The position numbers and the translations under genes were made by a program. Below the pieces are notes generated by a model that had not been told where the DNA came from, searched no databases, and saw nothing but the letters and a program-made list of their open reading frames with translations. 35,416 bases of DNA from an uncultured Chitinophagales bacterium. GTDB lineage: Bacteria; Bacteroidota; Bacteroidia; Chitinophagales; Chitinophagaceae. Shown here one piece after another: positions 23,301-33,900 of the stretch; position 1 is the first letter of the stretch; each line of letters begins with the position of its first letter. The DNA lies in NCBI GenBank assembly GCA_946886475.1, contig CAMPIQ010000021.1:1-35416 (forward strand), in the 5' to 3' direction.

Positions 23301-26176
23301 CAAAGCGTACGCTTCACTTCTTCTTCCTCATATGCTTCCACAATATCACCTACTTTAATGTCATTATAATTCTTGATGGTTAAACCACATTCCATTCCAC
23401 TCAACACTTCTTTCACATCATCTTTATACCGTTTCAGTGAACCCAGTTCGGCGCTGGCGCCTTCAGCGGTTGGATAGACCACAATACCATCGCGGATCAG
23501 TCGGACCTTATTATCCCGCTTGATGCGGCCATCAAGTACGGTACATCCTGCAACGGTGGCCTTATCAAATTTAAATACCTCACGGATCTCCACATTGGCA
23601 ACGATCCTCTCCTGGATCTTCGGCTCAAGCATACCTTCCATCGCGCTCTTGATCTCCTCAATTGCATTATAGATGATGGAATAGAGCTTGATCTCAATAC
23701 CTGCTTTATCGGCAACACGGCTTGCCTGCAGCGATGGACGTACATTAAATCCTATTACAATGGCATCTGATGCTTCAGCCAGTACAATATCACTTTCATT
23801 GATCTGTCCCACACCTTTATGAATCACGCTAACCAGGATCTCCTGGGTTGATAATTTCTGTAAGGAATCACTAAGGGCTTCAACCGATCCGTCCACGTCA
23901 CCTTTAATGATCACCTTCAATTCCTTGAAACTTCCAAGTGCCAGCCTGCGCCCGATCTCATCCAGGGTAATGTGTTTCTTGGCTCTCATACCCTGCTCAC
24001 GCAGGATCTGTGCCCGCCTGTTGGCAATATCTTTTGCTTCAGCTTCATCCTGGTAAACTTTGAAAGTTTCACCAGCCTGCGGTGCACCATTCAGACCAAG
24101 GATCAAAACAGGTGTGGAAGGCGGAGCTTCATTTACCTTTTTATTCCTTTCATTCATCATGGCTTTCACCCTTCCAAAATGTTGTCCGCTCACTACAAGA
24201 TCGCCGGCTTTCAATGTTCCGTTCTGAACCAGAACTGTTGCCACATAGCCACGTCCCTTATCAAGCGTAGCTTCGATGATGGTACCATTGGCCTCCTTGT
24301 CTGGATTGGCTTTCAGGTCAAGCAACTCGGCTTCAAGCAATATTTTTTCGAGGAGTAAATCAATATTCAATCCCTGTTTGGCGCTGATCTCCTGGCTTTG
24401 GAATTTACCGCCCCATGATTCTACCAGGAGGTTCATTTGTGCCAGTTGCTCATAGATCTTGGCAGGATTAGCGCCATCCTTATCAATTTTATTTACAGCA
24501 AATATCATGGGAACATTGGCTGCCTGAGCGTGCGAGATGGCTTCTCTTGTCTGTGGCATGATGGCGTCATCAGCTGCAATTACGATCACCGCGATATCAG
24601 TGACCTTTGCACCACGGGCACGCATAGCCGTAAACGCTTCGTGACCGGGGGTATCAAGAAAAGTAATGTCTTTCCCATTTGCAATTTTCACCTGGTAGGC
24701 TCCGATATGCTGGGTAATGCCACCTGCTTCACCTGCCACAACGCTGGCGCTCCGGATATAGTCAAGCAAAGAGGTCTTACCATGGTCAACGTGACCCATA
24801 ATGGTAACGATAGGTGAACGCGACTGAAGATCGGCTTCGTCATCCACATCTTCTTCCTCGTCCATTTCCATTTGTTTTTCCATGTCGATGAACTCAACAT
24901 CAAAACCAAATTCACTTGACACCAGTTCTATTACTTCCGCATCAAGTCGCTGGTTAATAGAAACCATGATGCCCAGTCCCATACATTTAGCGATCACTTC
25001 CGCAAAGCTTACATCCATCAGGTTAGCGAGTTCGCTCACGCTGATAAATTCTGTAACCTGAAGCTTGTTATCTTCCGCACCTTCCATGGATTCCGCTGCT
25101 TCATTGCGGCGTTCACGCCGGAGTTTTTTGATACTCTTTCCTTTTCCGCCGGAAAGTTTAGCCTGGGTCTCCTGTATCTTACGCTGGATTTCTTTTTCGT
25201 CTATTTGTTTGTCCTCACCACGTTTGGCAAAAGTTGGACGTGCTCCTGTGCGGGGTGCAAATTTATTTTGTTGTCCGCCGCGGCCTCTTTCGCCACCGCC
25301 ACCGCCGGTATTGCGCTGGATGCCGATGCGTCCGCCGCCACCCTGTCCGCCCTGCTGACCGCCACTTTTCTGGAATCCCTGTGCACCGCCGCCTTCTTTT
25401 TTCTCAATTGGAATACGCTTGCGTTTGCGTTTTTCATCCGCCTTTTGGGGACGTGGATCAGCTTCAACGGGCAGTTCAATTTTACCGAGGATCTTTGGAC
25501 CTTCAATTTTTTCAGCCCTTATATTTTCAATTACAGGTTCTTCTTCCGGTTGTTCTTCTATCCGGGGAGCCGGTATTTCCTCCACCGGTGTTTCTGCTAC
25601 CGGTTCAGGCTTTGCCTCAGGTTCAGGTTTCACTTCCTCTTTCTCTTTCTTGGTTTTCTTTGCTGCTTTCTTAGGGCGGGTAGAAGAATCTATTGCAGAG
25701 AGGTCAATCTTATCGATCACTTTTGGACCTTCAATATCCGGAGATTCCACCCTGGCCACTTCAACTTCCGCAGGAGGTTCAGGTTGAACCGCGGGAGGTG
25801 GGGGAGGCGCAGGAATTTCCGCAACCGGTTCAGGAGCGGGCGTTTCAACCACAGGAGCTTCCACCACTGGTGGTTCTTCTTTTTTAGCTGCTTTCTTTTC
25901 TTTATGAAAGCTGATCTCTTCTTCGTCTTTTTTCTTTTTCGCTTCGGCTACAGCTCCTTTGGGCAGATCGATCTGGACGGCTTTTTGTTTGGCCACCTTA
26001 TCGCTTTGAAATTCATTCTGCAAAGCACGGTACATGTCTTCCGTAAGCTTAGCGGTAGGTTTCAGGTCATCCTTACTAAAGCCTTTGCCAACCAAAAAAT
26101 CAACAAGGGTATCCTTACCGATGTTAAACTCTTTGGCGGCTGCCATCAACCTGGGTGTTGTTATTGTTTCTGCCAT
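23300..26176 (-). CDS. infB: Translation initiation factor IF-2
   Basis: A 958-aa GTPase that brings initiator tRNA to the ribosome. An IF2 N-terminal helical domain ([21 protein letters not shown]) is followed by about 270 residues of low-complexity Glu/Pro/Ala-rich and then Gly/Arg-rich linker ([13 protein letters not shown]). The G domain has GHVDHGKTS (G1), DTPGHEAF (G3), NKID (G4) and SAKQG (G5); C-terminal domains II-IV follow. All GTPase motifs are intact. The acidic linker explains an apparent long open frame on the opposite strand. It is the last gene of the rimP-nusA-infB operon, 174 bases after nusA and ahead of a strong terminator. Confidence 0.98.
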   Translation of the reverse strand: MAETITTPRLMAAAKEFNIGKDTLVDFLVGKGFSKDDLKPTAKLTEDMYRALQNEFQSDKVAKQKAVQIDLPKGAVAEAKKKKDEEEISFHKEKKAAKKEEPPVVEAPVVETPAPEPVAEIPAPPPPPAVQPEPPAEVEVARVESPDIEGPKVIDKIDLSAIDSSTRPKKAAKKTKKEKEEVKPEPEAKPEPVAETPVEEIPAPRIEEQPEEEPVIENIRAEKIEGPKILGKIELPVEADPRPQKADEKRKRKRIPIEKKEGGGAQGFQKSGGQQGGQGGGGRIGIQRNTGGGGGERGRGGQQNKFAPRTGARPTFAKRGEDKQIDEKEIQRKIQETQAKLSGGKGKSIKKLRRERRNEAAESMEGAEDNKLQVTEFISVSELANLMDVSFAEVIAKCMGLGIMVSINQRLDAEVIELVSSEFGFDVEFIDMEKQMEMDEEEDVDDEADLQSRSPIVTIMGHVDHGKTSLLDYIRSASVVAGEAGGITQHIGAYQVKIANGKDITFLDTPGHEAFTAMRARGAKVTDIAVIVIAADDAIMPQTREAISHAQAANVPMIFAVNKIDKDGANPAKIYEQLAQMNLLVESWGGKFQSQEISAKQGLNIDLLLEKILLEAELLDLKANPDKEANGTIIEATLDKGRGYVATVLVQNGTLKAGDLVVSGQHFGRVKAMMNERNKKVNEAPPSTPVLILGLNGAPQAGETFKVYQDEAEAKDIANRRAQILREQGMRAKKHITLDEIGRRLALGSFKELKVIIKGDVDGSVEALSDSLQKLSTQEILVSVIHKGVGQINESDIVLAEASDAIVIGFNVRPSLQASRVADKAGIEIKLYSIIYNAIEEIKSAMEGMLEPKIQERIVANVEIREVFKFDKATVAGCTVLDGRIKRDNKVRLIRDGIVVYPTAEGASAELGSLKRYKDDVKEVLSGMECGLTIKNYNDIKVGDIVEAYEEEEVKRTL

Positions 26177-26202
26177 TAACTGGTTTTTGTCGCGGGTTGC
26201 AG

Positions 26203-26223
26203 ATCGTCAATCGTTGATCGCCG
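26203..26223. repeat. Three-unit heptamer array (ATCG type), left half
   Basis: ATCGTCA, ATCGTTG and ATCGCCG in exact step of seven, just before infB. CAATCGT (26208-26214) is the reverse complement of ACGATTG at 26331-26337 on the far side of the same spacer. Confidence 0.6.
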
Positions 26224-26331
26224 GTCTAAAACCCACTATTCACTTTACTGTTTTATATGTCAGCTAGACTGTTTTAAAAATCAACTAGCTGCGTTGATTA
26301 AAATAATTTTATGATATCGAACTATCTTTCA

Positions 26332-26352
26332 CGATTGCCGATTCACGTCATC
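26332..26352. repeat. Three-unit heptamer array (CGATT type), right half
   Basis: CGATTGC, CGATTCA and CGTCATC in exact step of seven; the last unit overlaps the nusA stop codon (26351-26353). In reverse-complement sense to the array at 26203. Between them a CAGCTAG (26261-26267) / CTAGCTG (26285-26291) inverted repeat is also present. Confidence 0.55.
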
Positions 26353-27598
26353 ACTCCTTTTCAAATTCTGCCTGCAATACCTTTCTTACTTCATCAATCG
26401 TTACTTTTTCAAGATCTGTTCTTCTTTCCAGTTCTTCCGCTGTAAGTTCAAGCACCGACCTGGCTGTATCACAACCTACACGTTTTAATTCATCAATCAC
26501 CCAGCTTTCAATTTCATCACTGAATTCTTCCAGGTCAATATCAAATTCTTCTGTTTCACCTTCATTATCACGGTACACATCCAGTTCGTAACCGGTAAGG
26601 TCACAGGCCAGTTTGATGTTAACGCCCCTGCGGCCGATAGCAAGTGATACCTGGTCGGGACGCAGGTAAACATCTGCATGTTTGCCTTCGTTATCAAGTT
26701 CCATAGTAGTGATCTTGGCAGGTGTGAGTGATCTTTGAATGAGCAACTGGATATTGTTTGTCCAGTTGATCACGTCAATATTTTCATTCTTCAATTCACG
26801 TACTATGCCATGGATCCGGCTTCCTTTCATACCCACACAGGCGCCAACAGGATCAATGCGGTCATCGTAAGATTCAACAGCAACTTTTGCTCTTTCTCCC
26901 GGTTCGCGTACGATCTTTTTAATTACGATCAGGCCGTCAAAGATCTCAGGAACTTCTATTTCCAAAAGTTTTGCCAGAAAATCAGGTGAGGTCCTGGAAA
27001 GAATAATCACGGGTGTATTATTCTTCATATCAACCTTCTTTACCACCGCGCGGATGTTCTCTCCTTTTTTAAAATAGTCCTGAGGTATCTGTTCACTTTT
27101 TGGAAGAATCAGTTCATTGCCTTCTTCATCAAGCAAAAGAATTTCTTTTTTCCATACCTGGTACACTTCTGCACTGATAATTTCACCAATGCGGTCCTGG
27201 TATTTTTTCGCCAGTACGTTTTTCTTCAGATCAGAAATACGGCTGGCCAGTGTTTGCTTGGCGGCAAGAATAGCCCGGCGTCCGAAATCTTCCAGGTTTA
27301 CTTCTTCATAAACTTCTTCACCAACTTCATAGTCGGGAGAAATTTTCTTTGCTTCGCTAACCTCAATCTCTTCAAGGGTATTATACACGTCGCCATCATC
27401 AACAACGTTCCTGCGACGGAAAATTTCAAGATCGCCCTTTTCGGCGTTCACAATCACGTCGAAGGTTTCGTCGCTGCCATATTTTTTACGGAGTAAGGTT
27501 TTAAAAACGTCTTCCACTACACGCATTAATGTAGGACGGTCAATATTTTCAGCATCCTTAAATTCCTGGAATGCCTCCATCAGGTTAATACTTGCCAT
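26351..27598 (-). CDS. nusA: Transcription termination/antitermination factor NusA
   Basis: A 415-aa RNA-polymerase-binding factor. Domains in order: NusA N-terminal domain (residues 1-125, MASINLMEAFQEFKDAENID), S1 domain (about 130-200, IGEIISAEVYQVWKKEILLLDEEGNELILP), KH1 (about 230-300 with DPVGACVGMKGSRIHGIVREL), and KH2 (ending near 345, VSLAIGRRGVNIKLACDLTGY). A helical tail follows. It lacks the acidic repeat domains of E. coli NusA (495 aa), as is usual outside Gammaproteobacteria. It modulates pausing and termination and, in E. coli, controls its own operon. Start is the ATG 60 bases after the rimP stop. Confidence 0.97.
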   Translation of the reverse strand: MASINLMEAFQEFKDAENIDRPTLMRVVEDVFKTLLRKKYGSDETFDVIVNAEKGDLEIFRRRNVVDDGDVYNTLEEIEVSEAKKISPDYEVGEEVYEEVNLEDFGRRAILAAKQTLASRISDLKKNVLAKKYQDRIGEIISAEVYQVWKKEILLLDEEGNELILPKSEQIPQDYFKKGENIRAVVKKVDMKNNTPVIILSRTSPDFLAKLLEIEVPEIFDGLIVIKKIVREPGERAKVAVESYDDRIDPVGACVGMKGSRIHGIVRELKNENIDVINWTNNIQLLIQRSLTPAKITTMELDNEGKHADVYLRPDQVSLAIGRRGVNIKLACDLTGYELDVYRDNEGETEEFDIDLEEFSDEIESWVIDELKRVGCDTARSVLELTAEELERRTDLEKVTIDEVRKVLQAEFEKE

Positions 27599-27610
27599 AT
27601 GTATTGCTTT

Positions 27611-27645
27611 TAGCTGCTGGCTATTGGCCTGTGGCGGGTGCCGAA
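27611..27645. repeat. Five-unit heptamer array (TGGC type) between rimP and nusA
   Basis: TAGCTGC, TGGCTAT, TGGCCTG, TGGCGGG and TGCCGAA in exact step of seven, filling most of the 60-base gap. The core TGGCTATTGGC (27618-27628) recurs exactly at 28282-28292. Confidence 0.55.
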
Positions 27646-27658
27646 GCCTTTAGCGATA

Positions 27659-28129
27659 TCAAAATTTTATTTGAATTTTTGTTGTTTTTATATCCTTAAA
27701 GGAGACCGGCTCCTGTTTGATCTCTTTTTTCCTGCCCTTTCCTTTTTCCGTTTCCACTACAATGGCGTCTTCAGCGGCTTCTATCAGCTTTCCTTCAAGT
27801 TTACTATTATCTGCCAGGGTTACTTCAACAAACCTTCCTACATTCTTCTTGTACTGACGGAAGAGTTTGAGGGGTTCATCAAGTCCGGCGGAAGAAACCT
27901 CCAGTGAAAAATCACCACCGGGGAACAGTGTACTTTCTTCAAGCTCCTTATATAATTTCCGGTTATACTGTATCAGATCGGAAAGGATCACTCCTTCATC
28001 TCCGTCTATGAATACCTTAACATTATTGGTTGGCTTGATCCTCACTTCCACCAAAAAATGCCCGGGGTGTGTTTCCAGTAGCCCGTTTATCTTCTTTTCT
28101 ATTTCCCTGATTAGTGTTTCTGCTTGCAT
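27659..28129 (-). CDS. rimP: Ribosome maturation factor RimP
   Basis: A 156-aa protein for 30S subunit assembly, the standard length. The N-terminal domain (MQAETLIREIEKKINGLLETHPGHFLVEVRIKP) includes the characteristic FSLEVSSAGLDEPLK loop at about 74-88, and the C-terminal SH3-like domain follows (GRFVEVTLADNSKLEGKLIEAAEDAIVVETEK). First gene of the classic rimP-nusA-infB operon. It is preceded by a -7 box (28185-28192) and a perfect leader hairpin (28142-28165) that ends 12 bases before its ATG. Confidence 0.95.
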   Translation of the reverse strand: MQAETLIREIEKKINGLLETHPGHFLVEVRIKPTNNVKVFIDGDEGVILSDLIQYNRKLYKELEESTLFPGGDFSLEVSSAGLDEPLKLFRQYKKNVGRFVEVTLADNSKLEGKLIEAAEDAIVVETEKGKGRKKEIKQEPVSFKDIKTTKIQIKF

Positions 28130-28141
28130 AACTTAAAAGAA

Positions 28142-28165
28142 GAAGGGAACGTTTTCGTTCCCTTC
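28142..28165 (-). promoter_or_regulatory. Leader hairpin (possible attenuator) before rimP-nusA-infB
   Basis: Perfect 10-bp inverted repeat (arms GAAGGGAACG and CGTTCCCTTC) with a four-base loop. On the reverse strand it is followed by TTCTTTTAAGTT and then the rimP ATG, so it can fold like a terminator with a T-rich tail. It lies between the -7 box and the first codon, so any transcript from that box must pass it. Confidence 0.65.
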
Positions 28166-28184
28166 ATTCGATTCATTGCTCCGG

Positions 28185-28192
28185 CAAATGTA
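28185..28192 (-). promoter_or_regulatory. Putative -7 box for rimP-nusA-infB (TACATTTG)
   Basis: Exact TAnnTTTG on the reverse strand, 55 bases before the rimP ATG and 19 bases before the leader hairpin. A TTTG further upstream is too close to be a normal -33 element. Confidence 0.55.
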
Positions 28193-28250
28193 AGATAAAG
28201 GCCAAATACTTTCCAAATCAAGTTTGGAAGGAACCGGGATTTTGAGATTT

Positions 28251-28294
28251 TATTGGGTATTGGGGTTAAAGACAATGGCCTTGGCTATTGGCTA
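28251..28294. repeat. Tandem heptamers TATTGGG twice and TTGGCTA twice
   Basis: TATTGGG at 28251 and 28258, TTGGCTA at 28281 and 28288, both exact tandem pairs with step of seven. The last CTA (28292-28294) is the mlaD stop codon on the reverse strand. Confidence 0.65.
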
Positions 28295-29299
28295 ATCCCC
28301 TCCTTTCAACCTGGCTTCTTCCTTTTCCTTCTTCCTGAAAAATCCCCTGAGTAAAAAATTATGCTGCAGGGCCTCCAGGTTTTCATCCAGCTTCTTTGAT
28401 CCGAAACGAAGATTTTCCAGGGTTAGCCTGAGGTTTTCACCCGCTTCCTTATCATTCAATAAAACACCAACCGGAGAATTATTACTGTTGAGCTTTTGAC
28501 TCACCTCCCTGATATTGGAAGAAGCCAGTTCAAGGTTATTGGAAACCTTGTTGGCCGTTTCTGAAAAAGCTTTGAGCTGCGAAGCAGTAGAACGCAAATT
28601 GCTGAATACCAAAGTATCGGTTACAAGGTCATTGGCCAGCGAACCTTCTTTATGCAGCAGGGCGGTATAGCTGGAGAGATGGGAGGTGAGCTGTTTTGCA
28701 TTGACAGATGCCTGACCCAAAGAATTCACTGCAGCCTGTAAACTATTTACAAGCGTTTCATCGGTAAGCAGCTTTCCAATCGATCCCTGTCCTGCTTCCA
28801 GCCTTTCGGTTACCAATTTTATATCGCTGGTGATCTCAAGAAGATTCTTATTGTTTTCCTGAAAGGTGGCCAGTATCTCATCTGTATTCAACCCCTTCTC
28901 CACCGCAACAAGATCACCTTCCGATACGGAACCTGCCTGAGCACTTCCTTCGTAAAGCACCACGATCTTATTGCCGATAAATCCTTCAGAGCTGATTTTG
29001 GCCTTAGCATCTTTTTTAATGAAGGGCTGTGCTTTTGATTCTATACTCATTTCAACTTCCACCTTGGAATTTTCCGTGAAGGAAATATCCTTAACGGTGC
29101 CAACCTTCACCCCAGAATACCACACGTTATTCCCTTCCTGCAGGCCCCCCACATCATCAAACAGGGCCCTGATGTGTACTTTTTTTTCGAATGTTTTTTT
29201 CTGACCGCCAAGTGTAAGTATGCCGGCAATAAAAATGAGCAGTCCCAGTACTATAAATACACCAACCGTCACCGCTTTCTTATTATTATTCGCTTTCAT
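28292..29299 (-). CDS. mlaD: MlaD/MCE family lipid-transport protein
   Basis: A 335-aa protein anchored by one N-terminal helix (VGVFIVLGLLIFIAGILTL, about 12-30). The MCE domain follows (about 37-120: VHIRALFDDVGGLQEGNNVWYSGVKVG...), then a long helical part of about 200 residues predicted to be coiled (NNKNLLEITSDIKLV..., NNLELASSNIREVSQKL). MCE rings carry lipids across the periplasm. E. coli MlaD is 183 aa; the long helical tail is closer to the needle of PqiB/LetB or mycobacterial Mce proteins. Four-base ATGA overlap with the ATPase gene shows tight coupling. Confidence 0.92.
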   Translation of the reverse strand: MKANNNKKAVTVGVFIVLGLLIFIAGILTLGGQKKTFEKKVHIRALFDDVGGLQEGNNVWYSGVKVGTVKDISFTENSKVEVEMSIESKAQPFIKKDAKAKISSEGFIGNKIVVLYEGSAQAGSVSEGDLVAVEKGLNTDEILATFQENNKNLLEITSDIKLVTERLEAGQGSIGKLLTDETLVNSLQAAVNSLGQASVNAKQLTSHLSSYTALLHKEGSLANDLVTDTLVFSNLRSTASQLKAFSETANKVSNNLELASSNIREVSQKLNSNNSPVGVLLNDKEAGENLRLTLENLRFGSKKLDENLEALQHNFLLRGFFRKKEKEEARLKGGD

Positions 29300-30063
29300 T
29301 TATGTTGTATAAAATTGTAATCGTAAAAACTTTTTATCCTTTCGTCATCTGAGGCAAACACTTCGTCAAAACTTCCCTGGCTTATAAATTTTCCGTCAAG
29401 CAGCATGGCGATCCTGTCGCCCGTGGTCTTGGCACAGGTAAGATCATGCGTAATAATGATGGAGCTTGTATGATACCTTTCCTGAACTTCATTGATCAAT
29501 TCATTGATCTCGATACTGGTAATGGGATCAAGTCCGGCAGTTGGTTCGTCATAAAGCATGATCTCTGGTTTTAAGATCAGGGTTCTTGCTATCCCGATCC
29601 TTTTTCTCTGACCACCCGAAAGCTCGGAGGGCATTTGATCTTTTGTTTGTAACAAGCCTACTGCATCCAATACCTGGCTCACTGAACTTTCAACTTCTGA
29701 CCGCGACAGGTGCCGGTAATTCTGTACCAGGGGAAATTCCAGGTTCTCGCTTACCGTCATGCTATCATATAAAGCGCTGTTCTGAAAGGAGAAGCCCAGT
29801 TTCAACCGGAGGGATCTCAATTCAATATCTTTTAGGTCTTCCACTTCCATTCCCAATACATTCACCTGGCCCTTGTCGGGCTTCAATAGCCCTGCAATGA
29901 TCTTGATCAAAACAGATTTACCGGTTCCTGACCTGCCCAGCACAACTACGTTTTCCCTTTTGTGTACCTTAAGATCAATTCCCCTCAATACATGGTTTTG
30001 GCCAAACGACTTATAAAGGTCCTTTATGGAAATAACCACCTCGCTGTTTTCAGATCTCACCAT
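29296..30063 (-). CDS. mlaF: MlaF-like ABC transporter ATPase
   Basis: A 255-aa nucleotide-binding subunit of the lipid ABC transporter. Walker A GRSGTGKS (43-50), Q-loop FSFQNS, signature LSGGQRKR, Walker B EIMLYDEPTAGLDP, and H-loop ITHDL are all intact. The GRSGTGKSVL variant and the close match to Ttg2A/MlaF support the assignment. It is coupled to the MlaE gene (seven bases before its start) and overlaps mlaD. Confidence 0.93.
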   Translation of the reverse strand: MVRSENSEVVISIKDLYKSFGQNHVLRGIDLKVHKRENVVVLGRSGTGKSVLIKIIAGLLKPDKGQVNVLGMEVEDLKDIELRSLRLKLGFSFQNSALYDSMTVSENLEFPLVQNYRHLSRSEVESSVSQVLDAVGLLQTKDQMPSELSGGQRKRIGIARTLILKPEIMLYDEPTAGLDPITSIEINELINEVQERYHTSSIIITHDLTCAKTTGDRIAMLLDGKFISQGSFDEVFASDDERIKSFYDYNFIQHK

Positions 30064-30070
30064 TGTTTTA

Positions 30071-30922
30071 CTATTCTGCCCTGAAAAAATTTGATACCGT
30101 AACTATTAAGATCTCTTCTATAAAGATCAGGAACATGGATACCACCACTGAGGAATTCGCGGCCAGCCCTACACCCATGGTGCCCTGGCTGGCATGGAAT
30201 CCCTTATAACTGCTCACGATGCCGATCGTAAATCCAAAAACCAGTGCTTTAACTATCGAAGTGAAATAATCAAGAAAGGATATACTGGCAAAAGCATTTT
30301 CAAAAAATGTAATAAAACTGGTCTGTTCGTTTGCATTGATATCGAGGAATGATCCCATCATGGCCACAAAAGCCGTGTAGAACATGAGTAAGGGTATCAT
30401 CAAAGTAGTGGCCAGTACCCTGGTTACTACAAGATATTTATATGGATTGATGGCCGACACTTCCATGGCATCAATCTGTTCCGTTACCTTCATTGAACCA
30501 AGCTCTGCGCCTATACTTGAGCCTACCTTGCCCGCACAAATAAGCGCGGTGACCAATGGTGCCAATGCCCTCATGATGGCTATTGAAACCAGCGATGGTA
30601 ACCAGGAAGTGGCTCCAAAATCAGCTAATGATGGCCGTGACTGCTTTGTAAAAACAAGTCCTGTTATGAATCCCGTTATGGAGATAAGAGGAAGTGATTT
30701 ATAACCTATATTATAGCATTGCCTGATGAATTCCCTGGTATGAAAGGGTTTTTGAAACACTTCTTTGAAAAACAGCATCACAAAAGAAAATGCATGATGG
30801 ACCTTCACAAAGAAAGTGGCCAGCTTTCCTGTGGGTTTATTCTTATTGGCTGTTCCTGCCCTGGCTTGTTGCATCCTGACTCTCATGCAAACCTTACACC
30901 AGAGGTTTTCAGTATACCCCAC
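30071..30922 (-). CDS. mlaE: MlaE-like ABC transporter permease
   Basis: A 283-aa inner-membrane permease of the MlaE family. The conserved core is clear: ISITGFITGLVFTKQSRPSL, then LAPLVTALICAGKVGSSIGAELGSMKVTEQIDAMEVSAINPYKYLVVTRVLA (the family hallmark), and closing helices with GFTIGIVSSYKGFHASQGTMGVG. It forms the transmembrane part for MlaF and MlaD. The N-terminus (MGYTENLWCKVCMRVRMQQ) is longer than usual; ATG codons at 30886 or 30874 would give a more typical protein. It follows the AsmA-like gene by 57 bases, on the same strand. Confidence 0.92.
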   Translation of the reverse strand: MGYTENLWCKVCMRVRMQQARAGTANKNKPTGKLATFFVKVHHAFSFVMLFFKEVFQKPFHTREFIRQCYNIGYKSLPLISITGFITGLVFTKQSRPSLADFGATSWLPSLVSIAIMRALAPLVTALICAGKVGSSIGAELGSMKVTEQIDAMEVSAINPYKYLVVTRVLATTLMIPLLMFYTAFVAMMGSFLDINANEQTSFITFFENAFASISFLDYFTSIVKALVFGFTIGIVSSYKGFHASQGTMGVGLAANSSVVVSMFLIFIEEILIVTVSNFFRAE

Positions 30923-30979
30923 ATCCCTTTTACAAGTACAGGATTTTTAAACATTGAACAGAAAAAAATTTCTGCATAG

Positions 30980-33900
30980 CTATTTGAAGTAGAAACCCGG
31001 GAGGTTCCTTTCTTTCAATTCACGTTTGTACTCCTTCATATACTTCCTGTTCTTTTTCACGCCTATGCTGGTGGCCATACCGCTAAATGTTATTTTAACG
31101 AGGTAATTAAAAAATGAACGGTCCTTTGCTCTTTCATAAAAAACCAGTCCGGTGCGTCCCTTATTATTTTTCCTGATCACAAAACTGTTTACTAGAAAAT
31201 TGGCTACCCTTCCCATGAAATTTGTTTTTGAAGGATCTCCATTCTTAATCAGTTTTATACGGAGGTCGTGGTAATACATCTGCATTTCACCAATGGCAAG
31301 ATCCTCGCGGCCAATGGCATTGAGTTGAAATGAATCAATGGTTCCTGAAGTGATCAGAACATTTGAAAGTGGAACAAGTACGGGATTCAATAATGAAACT
31401 GTGGTAGGCTTTAAGCGAAGCGTCATTAAGAAGCCGCGAAGGCTGTCAGTATATGATTCCTTCACCATCAGATTTAACAGGGAAGAATCCATGAGAAAAG
31501 CATCCAGGCTGAATACCAGTGAATCTGTGTCTGTGAGATCGCGGTTTTTTAAATTTGATACCCTTGCATTCATCCGGGTAAGGTCAAGCGTGCCCTCAGC
31601 TCTGGTTTTAGCATTGCGTTCCGTGTAGTGCAACGTACCATCATTCATTTTTAAAGACCCCACATCAACCGGCATGGTGATGTTGCGGATCATATCAACA
31701 GGCAGGGGTTTTAAATTGCCTTCAAGGAATGGCGGTGCTTTGTCGCGGTAAACAGTAAGCAAAGGCTGGTTTATTTCTATCACATCTGCCACCAGGGAAC
31801 TATCTTTTTCAAAGCTTTCAAGGTTAAAACCACTCATGGTAACAGCCCCTGTTTTTAGCGTGATGTAATCTTTTTGAAAAGCAGCATTGGCCATTACAGA
31901 ATCCAGTGACTGGGTTGGTGTGTACCGGAAAGAATCAAGCGATAATATTTTCTTTGCTGAATTATATGCTGCATTATACCAATTCAGGGTGGTATTACTG
32001 TCAATGTATTCCCCTGTGGTGCCTTTTACCCATGCAGAAATATTTTCCTTCAACAACCTGCTGAAACTGAAAACTGATTCAGAAGAAAGTTGGATGTTTC
32101 CCACTGAGGTCTGTGTTAACTGCAGTTTATTATTTTTTGAGAGCCTGAAACTATTTGGATTGGTGAGGTGCAGGCTGTTCACCATTAACGACCACGATGG
32201 AAGGTCTTTATTGTTAGCATATTTAAGGTTGGACAATTCCATATCCAGCTTCCCTTTCTCCACACCAATTATCTCTCCCGTACGTTTTTCAAGTGTTGCA
32301 GTTTGGGCTTGTATTGATAAAGCAGCCAGCTGAAAACCGGCATCGTTAACCTGTAATCCTGTAGCAGCGATAGCGCTGTTTTCAGAAACAGGCAGGTTGA
32401 TCCTGGTTATGGAATCATTACGATGAAGGGCAATTTGTATATCCGGCTCAGATACCTTCAGCCGGTCGATCCGTAAACCGTTTGACGACAGTCCTGCTTC
32501 TTTTTTAACCGATTCATTCCAGTTATTCACCTTCAATACAGGCTTTGTTATCACCATTTCATTTAAATGAATATCACCTGCCAGCATCTCATTCATATTG
32601 CCTGTAAAACTTAAAGCCGGTGCGATCAAAAAAATACTATCGCGTTCTTTTACCCGGTTTACCTCCAGGTTTGTAAGGTTAGAACCTGTTTCGCTGTTGA
32701 TAAAGTAAGAGGATGCTTTTACATTCAAACGATCCCCTTTAAAGTGGAGATCATTTCCTATTACCGACAATCCTTTTACCTGCATAAGTCCTTCCGGGTT
32801 TTTGACCAGGCTTTCCAGCTTTAATGATTGTATATAGCTGGTAACCTCGTTATCGCCACTTGAATAAAAAAGCCGTGTATTGTATCCTTCAATATGGGAA
32901 AGACTGATATCGGTAGCAGATCTTTTTCCAGACTTCTTTTCAGGTTGCCTGAAATGAACGTTCGCGGATCTCCATTTTAATCCCTGAACCATCACGGTCT
33001 CGGAATTTTCGTTTATCAGCAGGTTGTTGATGAATACATCTTTTACATCCGCTTTTAAAAAACCTGATCTACCGGTTACTATGATCCTGTCGGCGTGTAT
33101 CAGTTCTGTACCTGAATAAGCTGCATTATAGATCAGGGTAGTAATGTCTTTTATTTTTATAACCGCATTTGAAAATGAAAGCCGGCTCACTGCTTCACGC
33201 AATCCTGCAAAATCTTCGGTGATATGATTCAGGCTGATGTTTGCATCTTTTATCTTTAACGAAGTAGTTGCACCCAGTTGCATATCCAGTTGCCCATTAA
33301 CAATAGAGATCCTGTCCAGGGTCATCACATTATCCAGCAGTTGCATTGATTTGAAGATGCTGGTTTTTTTTACTTTGCCCCTGCTGCTTTTCATGTTCCT
33401 GTATTTGATCACCGGGCTATATAAAACAGCTTCTCTTGCTTCCAGGGTTTCTTCAAATATCAGCTGGTACCAGTCGAGTCCTGTCAATTCAAAAAGAGGG
33501 ATTTTAAAATCCCGTTCGCTCCTGTTCTTATCAGGACTGGAAGTAGTGGTTACGGAAAAATTATTGAGTGTGATCTTATTATTCAGGAAATGGATACTGT
33601 CAAATGTATAAGCAGCGGAACTGTCTTCGTTGTACAAATGATAATCGCGAACAAGCATATCGAACCGGTCTATCACCACGGGCCTGGCAGAATCGGCATA
33701 GATCTTAAGACCGCGCATTTCAAAGTCGTCTTTATTTGAATTGAACAGGGACCTTTCCTTTTTGCCTGTGATATTGATATGGATGCCGGCCTGCTTAACG
33801 CCTACAAAGGCAAGGTCCAGGTCACCCGTCAGTTCCTGTATGATCTTATTGGGGTCAGGTCTTTCCTTTTTCGGACTCCTGGCTATGTTGGTATTGATGT

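Noticed and set aside
25205..26179. 324-aa open frame on the + strand opposite infB
   Set aside because: It is antisense to the Glu/Pro/Lys-rich linker of IF-2; its protein is a Phe/Arg-rich string with no domain, as expected for a shadow of acidic codons.
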